Shown here piece by piece: positions 32,709 to 42,578 of a stretch of 64,000 bases of DNA (the stretch's first letter is position 1; each line of letters starts with the position of its first letter). A program made the position numbers and the translations under genes. The notes under the pieces are model-generated. The model searched no databases. It was given only the letters and a program-made list of their open reading frames with translations, and was not told where the DNA came from. The stretch lies in the NCBI RefSeq assembly GCF_900113735.1, contig NZ_FOQM01000036.1, positions 1-64,000 on the forward strand. Reading direction: 5' to 3'. This DNA comes from Bradyrhizobium sp. Gha (lineage in GTDB: Bacteria > Pseudomonadota > Alphaproteobacteria > Rhizobiales > Xanthobacteraceae).

Positions 32709-33746
32709 CTAAGGCTCCGCCGCGACCTGCCAGGTCCCGGCATCCATGGCGCTCACCGCATAGCCCGCGACGTTGGCATCGCTGAGCGCCTCGATGTTGA
32801 GCTCGACCGTGTCGGAAGAGCGCAAGCGATCGGGTAGGCTGCGGATCAGCTGTTGAAACTTGCGCGCCTCGTCCTGCGCCTCAGCGATGGTGACCGCCCT
32901 GAAGCGGAACGCCGTGCCCGCCGAAGTCTGAGCGAGGCGGCCGACATCGGCCGTGATCACGGTTGCGATCTTGGGATAGCCGCCTGATGTGCCGCGATCC
33001 ATCATCAGCACGATCGGCGCGCCGTTGCCGGGCACCTGGATGCTGCCGTTGACGGTGCCGTCGGAGACGATGTTGTGGCCGTGCAGATGCTTGATGGCGG
33101 GGCCTTCGAGCCGGTACCCCATGCGATCCGACGTCGCAGAGACCTTCCACTCGCTGTCGAGGAACAACGCCTTGTTGGCATCATCGAATTCGTCGTCCTG
33201 CGGACCCAGCACGACGCGGATCGGGCCGCTCACCGGCTTTGGCAATTCGATCCGCAACTCCGGCGTGGCGCTCGCAGCATCGACCGAGAACTCGTCGCCG
33301 GCCTGGAGCGGGCGCGGGTAGGGGCTGCCGAGGCCAGCGCGGGCATTCACCGCGAGGCTGCCGAATACCGGCTCGCCTTTGATGGCGCCTTCGATCGCGA
33401 GATACGTGAAGGCGCCGCCGCGGGCAAAGCCCAGCGTGAGCGTCTCGCCGTCCTTCAGCGTGACTGAGCTGTCCATGGCCACGGGCCGCCCGGCAATGTC
33501 CGCAGGGCGTGGCGCACCTGATATCGCGACGCGCACGGCGCCATCCCTGGCCGCGAACGTCGCGCCGAACGGGCCGATCTCGACCGCGGCCGCAAACGGC
33601 TCATTGCCGACAAGCGTGTTCGCGGCGGCCAGGGCTAACTGGTCCATCGCACCGCTGACCGTCAGGCCATAGCGCTGCGCGCCGTGTCGTCCGCCGTCCT
33701 GGACGGAGCTTGCAGGCCCGATGCTGGCGACGACGAGCCGGCTCAT
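32709..33746 (-). CDS. pxpC: 5-oxoprolinase subunit PxpC (biotin-dependent carboxyltransferase-like)
   Basis: A 345-residue KipA/AHS2-type subunit. It has VASIGPASSVQDGGRHGAQR near the N-terminus, MDQLALAAANTLVGNEPFAA, and the C-terminal IVLMMDRGTSGGYPKIATVI and DVGRLAQ, all characteristic. It partners with PxpB; the two overlap by 4 bases. Confidence 0.94.
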   Translation of the reverse strand: MSRLVVASIGPASSVQDGGRHGAQRYGLTVSGAMDQLALAAANTLVGNEPFAAAVEIGPFGATFAARDGAVRVAISGAPRPADIAGRPVAMDSSVTLKDGETLTLGFARGGAFTYLAIEGAIKGEPVFGSLAVNARAGLGSPYPRPLQAGDEFSVDAASATPELRIELPKPVSGPIRVVLGPQDDEFDDANKALFLDSEWKVSATSDRMGYRLEGPAIKHLHGHNIVSDGTVNGSIQVPGNGAPIVLMMDRGTSGGYPKIATVITADVGRLAQTSAGTAFRFRAVTIAEAQDEARKFQQLIRSLPDRLRSSDTVELNIEALSDANVAGYAVSAMDAGTWQVAAEP

Positions 33747-34474
33747 GGGTCCACCCGCTCCGCGATGATCTCGCCGGCTTCCGCGGCACGATCCTGCTCC
33801 TCGAACGTCTTGTGATCGATGGCGAAAAAAGTCACGCGATCGCCGGGTTCGGTGAGGAAGGTCGGGTTACGGTGGAGTTGATAGGTTCGCACAGGCGTGC
33901 GGCCGAGCAGGTGCCAGCCGCTGGGCGCCGCCAGACACTGGATGCCGGCCTGGATGCCGCCGATCGAGATCGTGCCTGCGGGTGTGAGGAGCCGGGGGCT
34001 TTGGCGTCGCGACATGTGCAGGGATTTGTCCAGGCCACTGAGATAGGACCAACCCGGCGTGAAGCCGATCATGGCGACGCGATAGTCGCCGCCGACGTGA
34101 CGGGCGACGATATCGTCGGGCGTGGTGTTCAGCGCCTTCGCGACATCCTCGAGGTCGATACCGTGCTCGCCGCCATAGGCGACGGGTATGCGCCAGCGCC
34201 GCGTCTTGCTTGCCGGCGGCAGCGGTCGGCAGGCGATCGCAAGGATCTTTTCGCCGAGCGCCTCAAAGCCGATCTTGCCGGGATCGTAATGCACCAGCAG
34301 CGAGCGATAGGTCGGGATCGTCTCGGAGATGCCCGCGATGGGGCTTGCCGCGAGCGCCTTGTCGAGCGCGAGCACGCGCTCATTGGCGGCATCGTCGATG
34401 GTGCGCCTGAACTCGACGGTGACGGCACTGTCGCCACTGGGCAGGAGGCGGGGCGGGGGGAGCTTCGCGGCCAT
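33743..34474 (-). CDS. pxpB: 5-oxoprolinase subunit PxpB (KipI/AHS1 family)
   Basis: A 243-residue protein with the AHS1/KipI motifs LPSGDSAVTVEF, IPVAYGGEHGIDLEDVAKAL, MIGFTPGWSYLSGLD and SIGGIQAGIQCLAAPSGWHL. It is the first gene of the operon. The 232-bp region between it and the divergent RraA-like gene should hold both promoters; no convincing motif was found. Confidence 0.94.
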   Translation of the reverse strand: MAAKLPPPRLLPSGDSAVTVEFRRTIDDAANERVLALDKALAASPIAGISETIPTYRSLLVHYDPGKIGFEALGEKILAIACRPLPPASKTRRWRIPVAYGGEHGIDLEDVAKALNTTPDDIVARHVGGDYRVAMIGFTPGWSYLSGLDKSLHMSRRQSPRLLTPAGTISIGGIQAGIQCLAAPSGWHLLGRTPVRTYQLHRNPTFLTEPGDRVTFFAIDHKTFEEQDRAAEAGEIIAERVDP

Positions 34475-34706
34475 GACCTCTCGAAATCGGTCTTGAGAAA
34501 AGCGGGCTCAGCCTTGAGTTCCGCAATGCCTTTGCTTCGCGTAAATGCGTCCGCAAGTCCAATAAATTAATGTCGGGGTTGGCGATAAAGCCTTGTTATT
34601 GCGGCGCATAATGGCCAGCAGGGCCGCATTCTTGGCCCTTGACGGCGAGGCCCCGGCTCGCAAGATGCGCGCGTTCTTTCCCGAACCTCGGAGCTCGTTC
34701 TAATCC

Positions 34707-35405
34707 ATGTCGCTGTCCCCCGAAGCCCGCAAGACCCTCGCCGGCATCACCACCGCCACCATCACCACGGTCCTGCTGAAGAAGGGCCTGCGGAATGTCT
34801 GGATGCGCGGTGCGCGTCCGCTGCGCCCGGGGCTGCCGCGGCTGGTCGGACCGGCTTTCACGCTGCGCTTCGTGCCGGCGCGCGAGGATCTGGCGACGCC
34901 GGAATCCTGGTCGTCGCCGATCTCGACCCGCACCGCGATCGAGGCGATGCCGGAAGGCTGCATCGCCGTGGTCGACGCCATGGGCATCACCGACGCCGGC
35001 ATCTTCGGCGACATCCTCTGCGCCCGCATGGTCAAGCGCGGCGTCACCGCGCTCGTCACCGATGGCGTGGTGCGGGACGTCGAGGGCGTGCTCGGCACCA
35101 ATTTGCCGGTCTGGTGCGACGGCTATGCCGCGCCGCCGTCGGTTGCGGGTCTCACTTTCGTCGGCTGGGGTGAGCCGATTGGCTGCGGCGGTGTCGCCGT
35201 GTTCCCGAACGACATCGTCGTCGCCGACCAGGACGGCTGCGTTCTGATCCCGCAGGCGATGCTCGATCACGTGCTCAATGAGGGCGTCGAGCAGGAGCGC
35301 ATGGAAGCCTGGATCGTCAACGAGGTGAACAACGGCGCAGTGCTGCCGGGCCTCTATCCCATGAATGCCGAGACCAAGGCGCGCTACGCCGCCAGCAAGA
35401 AGTAA
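34707..35405 (+). CDS. RraA-like / HMG-CHA aldolase family protein
   Basis: A 232-residue protein of the RraA-like fold. The family motif appears as GVTALVTDGVVRDVEGV (the DG-x-x-RD metal/substrate site), preceded by GCIAVVDAMGITDAGIFGDI. Members are either 4-hydroxy-4-methyl-2-oxoglutarate/4-carboxy-4-hydroxy-2-oxoadipate aldolases or binding proteins. The coupling to a cupin suggests a small aromatic or sugar-acid catabolic role, but this is inference. It lies 18 bp upstream of the cupin gene. Confidence 0.85.
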   Translation: MSLSPEARKTLAGITTATITTVLLKKGLRNVWMRGARPLRPGLPRLVGPAFTLRFVPAREDLATPESWSSPISTRTAIEAMPEGCIAVVDAMGITDAGIFGDILCARMVKRGVTALVTDGVVRDVEGVLGTNLPVWCDGYAAPPSVAGLTFVGWGEPIGCGGVAVFPNDIVVADQDGCVLIPQAMLDHVLNEGVEQERMEAWIVNEVNNGAVLPGLYPMNAETKARYAASKK

Positions 35406-35423
35406 CAGGAAACGAGGGACATC

Positions 35424-35828
35424 ATGGACATTACACTCGCAGGTGCGCGGCCGACCCGCCGCGCGCCCAAGGAAAACTTCACAGGCACCGTGTTGCAGGA
35501 CCCCATCAACATGGCGCCCGCGCCGGCGCGGCTGAACGTCTCGCGCGTCTCGTTCGAGCCTGGCGCCCGCACCAACTGGCATCACCATCCGCTCGGGCAG
35601 ACGCTCTACGTGATTTCCGGCGTCGGCCGCGTCCAGACCAAGGGCGGCCCGGTCAAGGAGATCCGCCCCGGCGATACCGTCTGGATTCCGCCGAATGAAG
35701 TGCACTGGCACGGTGCCTCGCCAGGCAACAGCATGTGCCACATCGCCATGCAGGAAGCGCTCGACGGGGTCTATTCGACCTGGCTCGAGCCGGTCACTGA
35801 CGCCGAGTACGGCGCAGCGCTCGGTTAA
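35424..35828 (+). CDS. Cupin-domain protein
   Basis: A 134-residue single-domain cupin. Motif 1 is GARTNWHHHPLGQTLYVISG (metal-binding HHH and Q/E positions) and motif 2 is GDTVWIPPNEVHWHGASPG. It resembles carboxymuconolactone- or quercetinase-like small cupins. It is probably co-transcribed with the RraA-like gene; the joint substrate is unknown. Confidence 0.87.
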   Translation: MDITLAGARPTRRAPKENFTGTVLQDPINMAPAPARLNVSRVSFEPGARTNWHHHPLGQTLYVISGVGRVQTKGGPVKEIRPGDTVWIPPNEVHWHGASPGNSMCHIAMQEALDGVYSTWLEPVTDAEYGAALG

Positions 35829-35841
35829 TGCGGCCGCCCGC

Positions 35842-36198
35842 CTAGATCCGCTCCGCGGTCCACGTGCCCGAGCACATGGCACCATGCCAGGTGCCGGAGC
35901 CTGTGGTGCCGCTGAGCCGGCCTGAGCCGACGGCGTGCTTGATGCCGGTGCTTAAGGTGACGTTGATGCTCCCGGCGTCCGCGACGCGGCCTGACGCCGT
36001 CACCGCGGCGCTGCTCGAGGCGATCTGGCCGTTGCTGATTCCGATCGCGACGGTCGCGCCGTTACCGCAGGTGTCGCTCGATGACGAGATGCGCACATTC
36101 CATGCGCCGTCGAAGGTCGTGCCCGCAGCAGCCGCCTGCGCGAGCGGGGCAAGGATGGCGATAGCACTCGCGAAGAACCGTCTGCAAAGTCCGTTCAT
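35842..36198 (-). CDS. Small secreted beta-rich protein, function unknown
   Basis: A 118-residue protein with a signal peptide (FFASAIAILAPLAQAAAAG) and a mature region rich in Ser, Thr and Gly strands (GTTFDGAWNVRISSSSDTCG, GSGRLSGTTGSGTWHGAMCS). Two cysteines could form a disulphide. Similar short exported proteins are frequent in Bradyrhizobium. No family function is known to me. Confidence 0.75.
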   Translation of the reverse strand: MNGLCRRFFASAIAILAPLAQAAAAGTTFDGAWNVRISSSSDTCGNGATVAIGISNGQIASSSAAVTASGRVADAGSINVTLSTGIKHAVGSGRLSGTTGSGTWHGAMCSGTWTAERI

Positions 36199-36312
36199 GA
36201 CACGCCCCCGTTGTTGACCACGGGGATCGTGTCACGGGCGCGGAACCGGCGATGTGAGGGTCGTCACGCGCGAGATGCTCGGTGAAGTCTCGCACATCGC
36301 GACACCATGGCA

Positions 36313-36349
36313 CGCAAAAGCAAAAAGGGACCCGGATCACGGGCCCCTT
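36313..36349 (-). terminator. Rho-independent terminator after the DUF2147 gene
   Basis: On the minus strand AAGGGGCCCG-TGATC-CGGGTCCCTT forms a 10-bp stem with one A-C mismatch, followed by TTTGCTTTTG. It lies 28 bases past the DUF2147 stop codon (36377). Confidence 0.75.
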
Positions 36350-36376
36350 GTCTGCCTTGCCACGTCGCGCTTGAAT

Positions 36377-37258
36377 CTAGTTCACGCGCGTCCAAGTCTG
36401 GCCGCCGCAGAACATGCCACCGAAGGCGCAGCCCTGCACGCGCAGGCGGTCGCCGCCCTTCAGCGAGATCGTGGAATCGTAGGTCGAACCGTTGTTGGGA
36501 TCGAGGATGCGGCCCGACCATTTCTGGTCCTTGCCGGGCTTCATGTTGATCAGCACCTGTTCGCCATTCTGGTTCGACTTGCTGTCGACCGAATAGCCGC
36601 AGAGATTGTTGCCGCACTGCTCGATGCGGACCTTGCCTTCCTTCTCCTCGGTGAGCCAGACGCCGAGCGGTGAATTGACATCACGCGCGGGCGCGGCGGC
36701 TGGCGCCGGCGGCGCGACAGCCCCGGCCTGAGCCGGCGCAGGCGGCGGAGGCGGCGGAGGCGGCGCGGGCGGTGCAGTGGCCACCGCCGGCGCCGCGCTC
36801 GGCGCCGGTTGAGGCGGCGGTACCATCGCATCTTCGGCCGGAGCGGTGCTGGCGGTTGCTGCCGGAGGCGGAGGCGCTGGCGGCGGAGGCGGCGCTGCGG
36901 CTGCGGGAGCAGGTGGTGCGGGCGCTTGCTCTGGTGTGGGCGGGGCGGCGGCAGGAGCGGGGGCCGGCGCCGGTGCAACTGGCGTCTGTGGATCGACCGT
37001 GGCCTGCTGCGGAGCCTGCGGTTCGGCTTTCGGGCTTCCCTTCGCGTCGTTCTTTGTTTCGTTCTTTGTTTCGTTCTTGGCGTCGTTCTTGGCCTTCCTG
37101 GCCTTGCCTTGGCCAGTGTTGTCGTACACCCCGGGAATTTGCACCGTGCCGCGCTCGGGATCGATGCGGATGGTGCGCCCGCCATATTCGAAGGTGTACT
37201 GCGCCTGCGCAGCGGTGCTCGCCAAAAGGAATGCAGCCGTCGCCAACAGCTTCCTCAT
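36377..37258 (-). CDS. Secreted DUF2147-domain protein with long Pro/Ala linker
   Basis: A 293-residue protein with signal peptide MRKLLATAAFLLASTAAQAQ. A short N-terminal domain (YTFEYGGRTIRIDPERGTVQ) is followed by a lysine/asparagine-rich repeat (NETKNETKND, encoded by 12-bp tandem repeats near 37051-37086) and about 110 residues of Pro/Ala low complexity. The C-terminal DUF2147 domain has PLGVWLTEEKEGKVRIEQCG and QGCAFGGMFCGGQTWTRV. DUF2147 domains are periplasmic or extracellular and poorly understood. GGGAG lies 6-7 bases before ATG 37258. Confidence 0.85.
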   Translation of the reverse strand: MRKLLATAAFLLASTAAQAQYTFEYGGRTIRIDPERGTVQIPGVYDNTGQGKARKAKNDAKNETKNETKNDAKGSPKAEPQAPQQATVDPQTPVAPAPAPAPAAAPPTPEQAPAPPAPAAAAPPPPPAPPPPAATASTAPAEDAMVPPPQPAPSAAPAVATAPPAPPPPPPPPAPAQAGAVAPPAPAAAPARDVNSPLGVWLTEEKEGKVRIEQCGNNLCGYSVDSKSNQNGEQVLINMKPGKDQKWSGRILDPNNGSTYDSTISLKGGDRLRVQGCAFGGMFCGGQTWTRVN

Positions 37259-37414
37259 TTCCATCTCCCGAACAGGTGGTTCCCGCAGCAAGCAATACGC
37301 GCCGGTGCAACCGCCAAAAGTGATCTAGATCACTGTCACCGTATGAGTCGTCTCCATCGGGTTCGGGGTTCAATATCCCGAGAGTGGCCGGGGCAAGCCG
37401 GATGAGGACGCGGC

Positions 37415-38221
37415 TCAGTCGAACCAGGCGGCATAGATCTTCTTGTAGCTGCCGTCCTCCATGGAGATGTGCAGCCACTGGTCGACGAAGGCCTTCAGTG
37501 CCATGTCGCGCTGGAGCCAGTAGGCTTTCTCGGAGAAGTCGAACGGCTTGTCGGGATGCACGGCGCAGAGCACCCCTTGATGCTGCTTCTGCTGGTAACG
37601 GGTCTCGGAGGCATCCGTCATCATCAGGTCGGCATTGCCCTTGGCGATCTCGTCAAAGATCGCTGTATTGTCGGGGAACACGGTAATATCGGCGTCTTTG
37701 ACGTTGGCGCGCGCGAAACGCTCATTGGTGCCGCCGGGATTGACGATGATTCGGGTGCCCTTCTTGTCGATGTCGGCGAGCGTCTGGTACTTGGCGGTGT
37801 CGGCGCAGCGCGCGATCGGCGTCTTTCCCTCGCGCATGATCGGCACTGTGAAGTAGCCCTTCTTCTGGCGGTCGAGCGTCACCGAGATGCCGCCCATGGC
37901 GATGTCGAACTGGTCGGCCTCGAAATCCTTCATCAGCTTCGGCCAGGCCGTGGGCACGAATTCGACCTTGACGCCGAGCGCCTTGCCCAGCGCCTCCGCC
38001 ATGTCGACGTCGAAGCCGGAGAACTGCTGGGTGGCCTTGTCCAGATAGGTGAAAGGCTTGTAGTCGCCGGTCATGCCGACGCGCAACGTGCCGCGCTTGA
38101 TGATCTCGTCGAGGCGCGAGGAGGCCGGCTGCTGCGCGTAGGCCGAAAGGTCGGCCAGCACCATCACGGCCAATGCCGCCAGGATTCGAACGGACAGTCG
38201 AACAGTCATTCGAACGATCAT
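37415..38221 (-). CDS. Periplasmic PheC-like cyclohexadienyl dehydratase / SBP family 3 protein
   Basis: A 268-residue exported protein with a signal peptide ending in SAYAQQ. It has the SBP family 3 fold and detailed resemblance to PheC: GTLRVGMTGDYKPFTYLDKA, WPKLMKDFEADQFDIAMGGI, NPGGTNERFARANVKDADI, ADLMMTDASETRYQ and KAYWLQRDMALKAFVDQWLH. PheC converts prephenate/arogenate to phenylpyruvate/phenylalanine in the periplasm. An amino-acid-binding role cannot be excluded, but no ABC permease is adjacent. ATG 38221 is taken; the frame remains open upstream through a 4 x 15-bp tandem repeat. Confidence 0.8.
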   Translation of the reverse strand: MIVRMTVRLSVRILAALAVMVLADLSAYAQQPASSRLDEIIKRGTLRVGMTGDYKPFTYLDKATQQFSGFDVDMAEALGKALGVKVEFVPTAWPKLMKDFEADQFDIAMGGISVTLDRQKKGYFTVPIMREGKTPIARCADTAKYQTLADIDKKGTRIIVNPGGTNERFARANVKDADITVFPDNTAIFDEIAKGNADLMMTDASETRYQQKQHQGVLCAVHPDKPFDFSEKAYWLQRDMALKAFVDQWLHISMEDGSYKKIYAAWFD

Positions 38222-38223
38222 CT

Positions 38224-38283
38224 CTTTTCCACCCAAGCCTTTTCCACCCAAGCCTTTTCGAGCCAAGCCTTTTCGAGCCAAGC
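38224..38283. repeat. Tandem repeat, four 15-bp units, in the 5' region of the PheC-like gene
   Basis: Two copies of CTTTTCCACCCAAGC are followed by two copies of CTTTTCGAGCCAAGC with no spacer. The array ends 2 bases before the ATG complement at 38219-38221. Being a multiple of three, it does not change the reading frame of the PheC-like gene, which stays open through it as repeats of LARKG/LGGKG. Confidence 0.9.
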
Positions 38284-38368
38284 CCGAGGTGCCATTGTGC
38301 AGTTCTCGACTCGTGGATTTAGACCAGATGCCAGTTTCTGGCGAGACGGAATTGAAGGGAATCCGAGC

Positions 38369-38878
38369 GTGACGATTTCGATGTACGAGGCCTCGGTCGG
38401 CCTCTTCGTGCCTTACCTGCGCAACCTCTCCGTCCTGCTGGACAAGGGTGTTGCCTATGCCGAAACCCGCAAGTTCAATCCGGCGGTCCTGCTCGGGATG
38501 CGGATGGCGCCGAACATGTACGATCTGGCGCAGCAGGTCGGCGAAGCCTGCCGTCATGCCACCGTGGCTCCGGCCTTGCTGGCACAGTGCGAGCCGATCG
38601 CGCTGCCGCCGCTCGAGCACGACATGGCCGGGCTTCAGGCGCGGATTGCAACCTCAATCGAATTCATTGAAAGCCTGCCGCGCGCCGAGATCGATGCGGC
38701 CGCGGAGTTGAAGGTTTTCTTCAAGCTGAAGAACGGAACCGAGCTGCCCTTCACCGGGCGGACGCTGCTGCTCACCAACAGCGTCCCGCAGTTCTTCTTT
38801 CACGTCACGACCGCGTACGACCTGCTGCGGCACGCGGGCGTCGAACTCGCGAAGAAGGATTTTCTGGGCAGGAAGTAA
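38369..38878 (+). CDS. DUF1993 family protein
   Basis: A 169-residue protein beginning at GTG 38369, with GAAGGGA 8 bases upstream (ATG 38381 is an alternative). DUF1993 features are SVGLFVPYLRNLSVLLDKGV, LAPNMYDLA-type text (MRMAPNMYDLAQQVGEACRH) and PQFFFHVTTAYDLLRHAGVE. The family is a four-helix, DinB-like fold of unknown function. It ends directly against the convergent next gene. Confidence 0.88.
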   Translation: MTISMYEASVGLFVPYLRNLSVLLDKGVAYAETRKFNPAVLLGMRMAPNMYDLAQQVGEACRHATVAPALLAQCEPIALPPLEHDMAGLQARIATSIEFIESLPRAEIDAAAELKVFFKLKNGTELPFTGRTLLLTNSVPQFFFHVTTAYDLLRHAGVELAKKDFLGRK

Positions 38879-39358
38879 TTACGCCTCGCCCTTGCGCTCG
38901 TAATCAGCGAGCGAGCTGCGGCCGGCGATCTCGCTGCGCAAAAGTTCGAACCGCCGATGCGCTTCGTCCTCGTGCTCGTCGACGAAACGCACAGCGGCTT
39001 CGCTCGACATCGGGCCGCTGACAACGGGAGTGGACTGTTCGCCGATGGTCTCGTGAACGTAATACTGGCCATCGTCCTCGCGATGGACCGTCCATTTCAG
39101 CCGGATCGCCACCATCGGGCCCGGACCGACCTTGCTGTAGCCGTCCGCGTCGGAGTGGTCGGGGACCAGCGGCTGCTCCTCGACCATGGGATGCTCGTCG
39201 ACCACATGATCGTCTTCAACGGCCGGGTGCTCACCGACGACGACGATCTCCGTCTCGCGGATCGTCTCGGTTTCGCGGACGACCAGGGTCGACTCGGGGT
39301 GCTCCAAAATGCTGGCGATGGTCGCCAGCGCGTGGTCAGTCGGGTCGATCTCTGCCAA
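38879..39358 (-). CDS. Conserved acidic hypothetical protein
   Basis: A 159-residue soluble acidic protein. A repetitive Glu/Val/His-rich N-terminal half (VEDDHVVDEHPMVEEQPLVP) precedes a more ordered C-terminal part (AIRLKWTVHREDDGQYYVHE; GPMSSEAAVRFVDEHEDEAH). I do not recognise a family. Stop codons of this and the DUF1993 gene are adjacent with no spacer. Confidence 0.65.
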   Translation of the reverse strand: MAEIDPTDHALATIASILEHPESTLVVRETETIRETEIVVVGEHPAVEDDHVVDEHPMVEEQPLVPDHSDADGYSKVGPGPMVAIRLKWTVHREDDGQYYVHETIGEQSTPVVSGPMSSEAAVRFVDEHEDEAHRRFELLRSEIAGRSSLADYERKGEA

Positions 39359-39527
39359 GGGTCCATCCTCCAGCTCGACGCGGCCGGCAAAGTCTGTCCC
39401 ACTGCCGCCGCGGCCGGATACATTACGCGGGTTTGATTAAGGCTGAGTTGGGGCCTCATCTGCACCAAAATGGGACGCATTCTGGCCATCCGAAGGCGGC
39501 CCAGATCGGCCGCCTTGCGGATTTACA

Positions 39528-40517
39528 TCAACCGAGCACGTCCTGATTGATGATGTTCTGCCTGATGGGATCGCCGTCCAGCACACTCAGGATGTTGCGC
39601 GCGGTCTGCTCGCTCATGCGGCTCACGGCCTCGACGGTGACCCCGGCAACATGCGGGGCGATGATGACGTTGGGCAGGGCGAACAGCGGATTGCTGACGG
39701 GCGGCGGTTCGACCTCGAACACGTCTATGCCGGCACCGGCTAGCTTGCCGGAGACGAGTGCGTCGTGCAGCGCGGCTTCCTTCACGATGCCGCCGCGCGC
39801 GGTGTTGATGAGATAGGATCTCGGCTTCATCCGGCCGATCCTGTTAGCGTCGAACAGGCCGACGGTCTCAGGCGTCTTGGGGCAGTGGATGGTGACGAAG
39901 TCGGCCTTGGAGAGCGCCGCGTCGAGATCGGTGACAGGCTCGCAACCGGCAGCCTTGATGTCGGCGGCAGGCTTGTAGGGGTCGTAGACCTGCACGTTCA
40001 TTTCCATCGCCTGGCAGCGCTTGGCGGTGCGGGTGCCGATGCGGCCGAAGCCGATGATGAGGACCGTCTTGCCGTAGAGGTCGAACGGCAGCATGCCGAG
40101 GCGGCCGGCCCATTTGCCGTCCTTGACGCATGCGTGCAGCTCGTTGGCGCGCTTGGCCAAGGTCAGCATCATGAACAGTGCCGCTTCCGCGACCGACGGC
40201 GAGTTCGCGCTGCCGGCCACCATCAACGGCACCTTGCGGCGCGACAGGGCCGATACGTCGACGGCGTCGTAGCCGACGCCGATGCGGGTCACCACCTTCA
40301 TGTCCTTGGCCGCGTCGAGCTCGGTCTCGCCGAAGGCGGTGGCGCCGAGCGCGACGCCATGAACCGGCGCATGGCTCTTCAGCAGAGCCTCGAAATCCCC
40401 GGCGGAGATCAGGTTCGGAAATTCGACGAGCTCGATATCGTCCCGCTGGGTGAGGAGGGCACGTGCCCCTTGCGACAAAGTTTGTGTAACGAAAATCTTC
40501 TTCTTGTTGGTCGCCAT
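39528..40517 (-). CDS. D-2-hydroxyacid dehydrogenase (PGDH/GyaR-like)
   Basis: A 329-residue NAD-dependent 2-hydroxyacid dehydrogenase. It has the nucleotide-binding motif TVLIIGFGRIGTRTAKRC and the catalytic triad Arg (NTARGGIVKE), Glu (GIDVFEVEPPP) and His (VIIAPHVAG). There is no C-terminal ACT domain, so it is not a standard SerA. It is the last gene of a carbohydrate ABC transporter operon (34 bp after the ATPase gene), which suggests catabolism of an imported sugar acid. Confidence 0.9.
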   Translation of the reverse strand: MATNKKKIFVTQTLSQGARALLTQRDDIELVEFPNLISAGDFEALLKSHAPVHGVALGATAFGETELDAAKDMKVVTRIGVGYDAVDVSALSRRKVPLMVAGSANSPSVAEAALFMMLTLAKRANELHACVKDGKWAGRLGMLPFDLYGKTVLIIGFGRIGTRTAKRCQAMEMNVQVYDPYKPAADIKAAGCEPVTDLDAALSKADFVTIHCPKTPETVGLFDANRIGRMKPRSYLINTARGGIVKEAALHDALVSGKLAGAGIDVFEVEPPPVSNPLFALPNVIIAPHVAGVTVEAVSRMSEQTARNILSVLDGDPIRQNIINQDVLG

Positions 40518-40551
40518 CGCTCCCCGCCTGCTCGCGTTTCTTGAGCCGGCA

Positions 40552-41652
<1,101 letters not shown>

Positions 41653-41672
41653 TGCACTTCAACCCCTCGATT

Positions 41673-42578
41673 TCAACCCTTCGTCGCACCGGCGGTCAGG
41701 CCGGCTATGTAGTAGTCCATCAGGAAGGCGTAGATGATCAGTGGCGGTGCCGCGCCGAGCAGCGCGCCGGTCATGATCTGCCCCCAGTTGAAGACGTCGC
41801 CCTTGATCAGCGTCGTGGTGATGCCGACCGGCAGCACCAGCTGGTCGACCGATGTCGTGAACACGAGCGGATAGAGGAACTGGGCCCAGGACACGGTGAA
41901 GGCGAAGATCGTCGCCGCGATCAGGCCGGGCAGCGCCACCGGAATGAAGATCCGCAACAGGGTCTGCAGCCAGGAAGCACCGTCGATGATCGCGGCCTCG
42001 TCCAGCTCTTTCGGGATCGAGGCGAAATAGCCGATCATGATCCAGGTGCAGAACGGCACGGTCAGGGTCGGATAGATGAAAACCAGCACGTACCACCGGT
42101 TCAGCAGCGTAATGCCCGTGAAGTCCTGGATCACCGCCAGCATCTTGAACAGCGGAATGAACAGCAGGCTGTCCGGGATCAAATAGGTGAGGAAGACGCC
42201 GGTCGCGAGTGTCGCCGAGCCCCAGAACTTCATCCGGGCCAATGCAAAGGCCGCGGGGATGCTGATCAGCATCGTCACGAAGACGACCACGATCGAGATG
42301 ATGGACGAGTTCCAGAAGAAGCGCAGAAACTGGTTCGAGCTCAATAGCTCGACATAGTTCGACAGGGTGGGATGAAACACCCACCACGGATTGGTCGCCG
42401 CCGAAATCTCCGCGCTGCTCTTCAGCGAGGTGATCACCATGTAGACCGGCGGCGTCAGGAAGAAGATCGCAAACAGCACCAGGAAGAAATAGGACCAGCG
42501 CAGCGCCCAGGCGCGGTCGCGGCTCATGCTGCCGAGCTTGCGGGTTGGTCCGGCCTTGTCGATCGCCATCGTGCTCAT
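41673..42578 (-). CDS. Carbohydrate ABC transporter permease (MalG-like)
   Basis: A 301-residue inner-membrane protein with six predicted helices and the EAA coupling loop (SIPKELDEAAIIDGASWLQTL) that contacts the ATPase. An N-terminal cytoplasmic stretch precedes the first helix (RWSYFFLVLFAIFFLTPPVY). Its ATG shares one base with the stop of the upstream permease gene (TGATG). Confidence 0.93.
   Translation of the reverse strand: MSTMAIDKAGPTRKLGSMSRDRAWALRWSYFFLVLFAIFFLTPPVYMVITSLKSSAEISAATNPWWVFHPTLSNYVELLSSNQFLRFFWNSSIISIVVVFVTMLISIPAAFALARMKFWGSATLATGVFLTYLIPDSLLFIPLFKMLAVIQDFTGITLLNRWYVLVFIYPTLTVPFCTWIMIGYFASIPKELDEAAIIDGASWLQTLLRIFIPVALPGLIAATIFAFTVSWAQFLYPLVFTTSVDQLVLPVGITTTLIKGDVFNWGQIMTGALLGAAPPLIIYAFLMDYYIAGLTAGATKG

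Noticed and set aside
38224..38283. CRISPR-like array
   Set aside because: Units are 15 bp and contiguous with no spacers. It is a simple tandem repeat and no cas genes are present.
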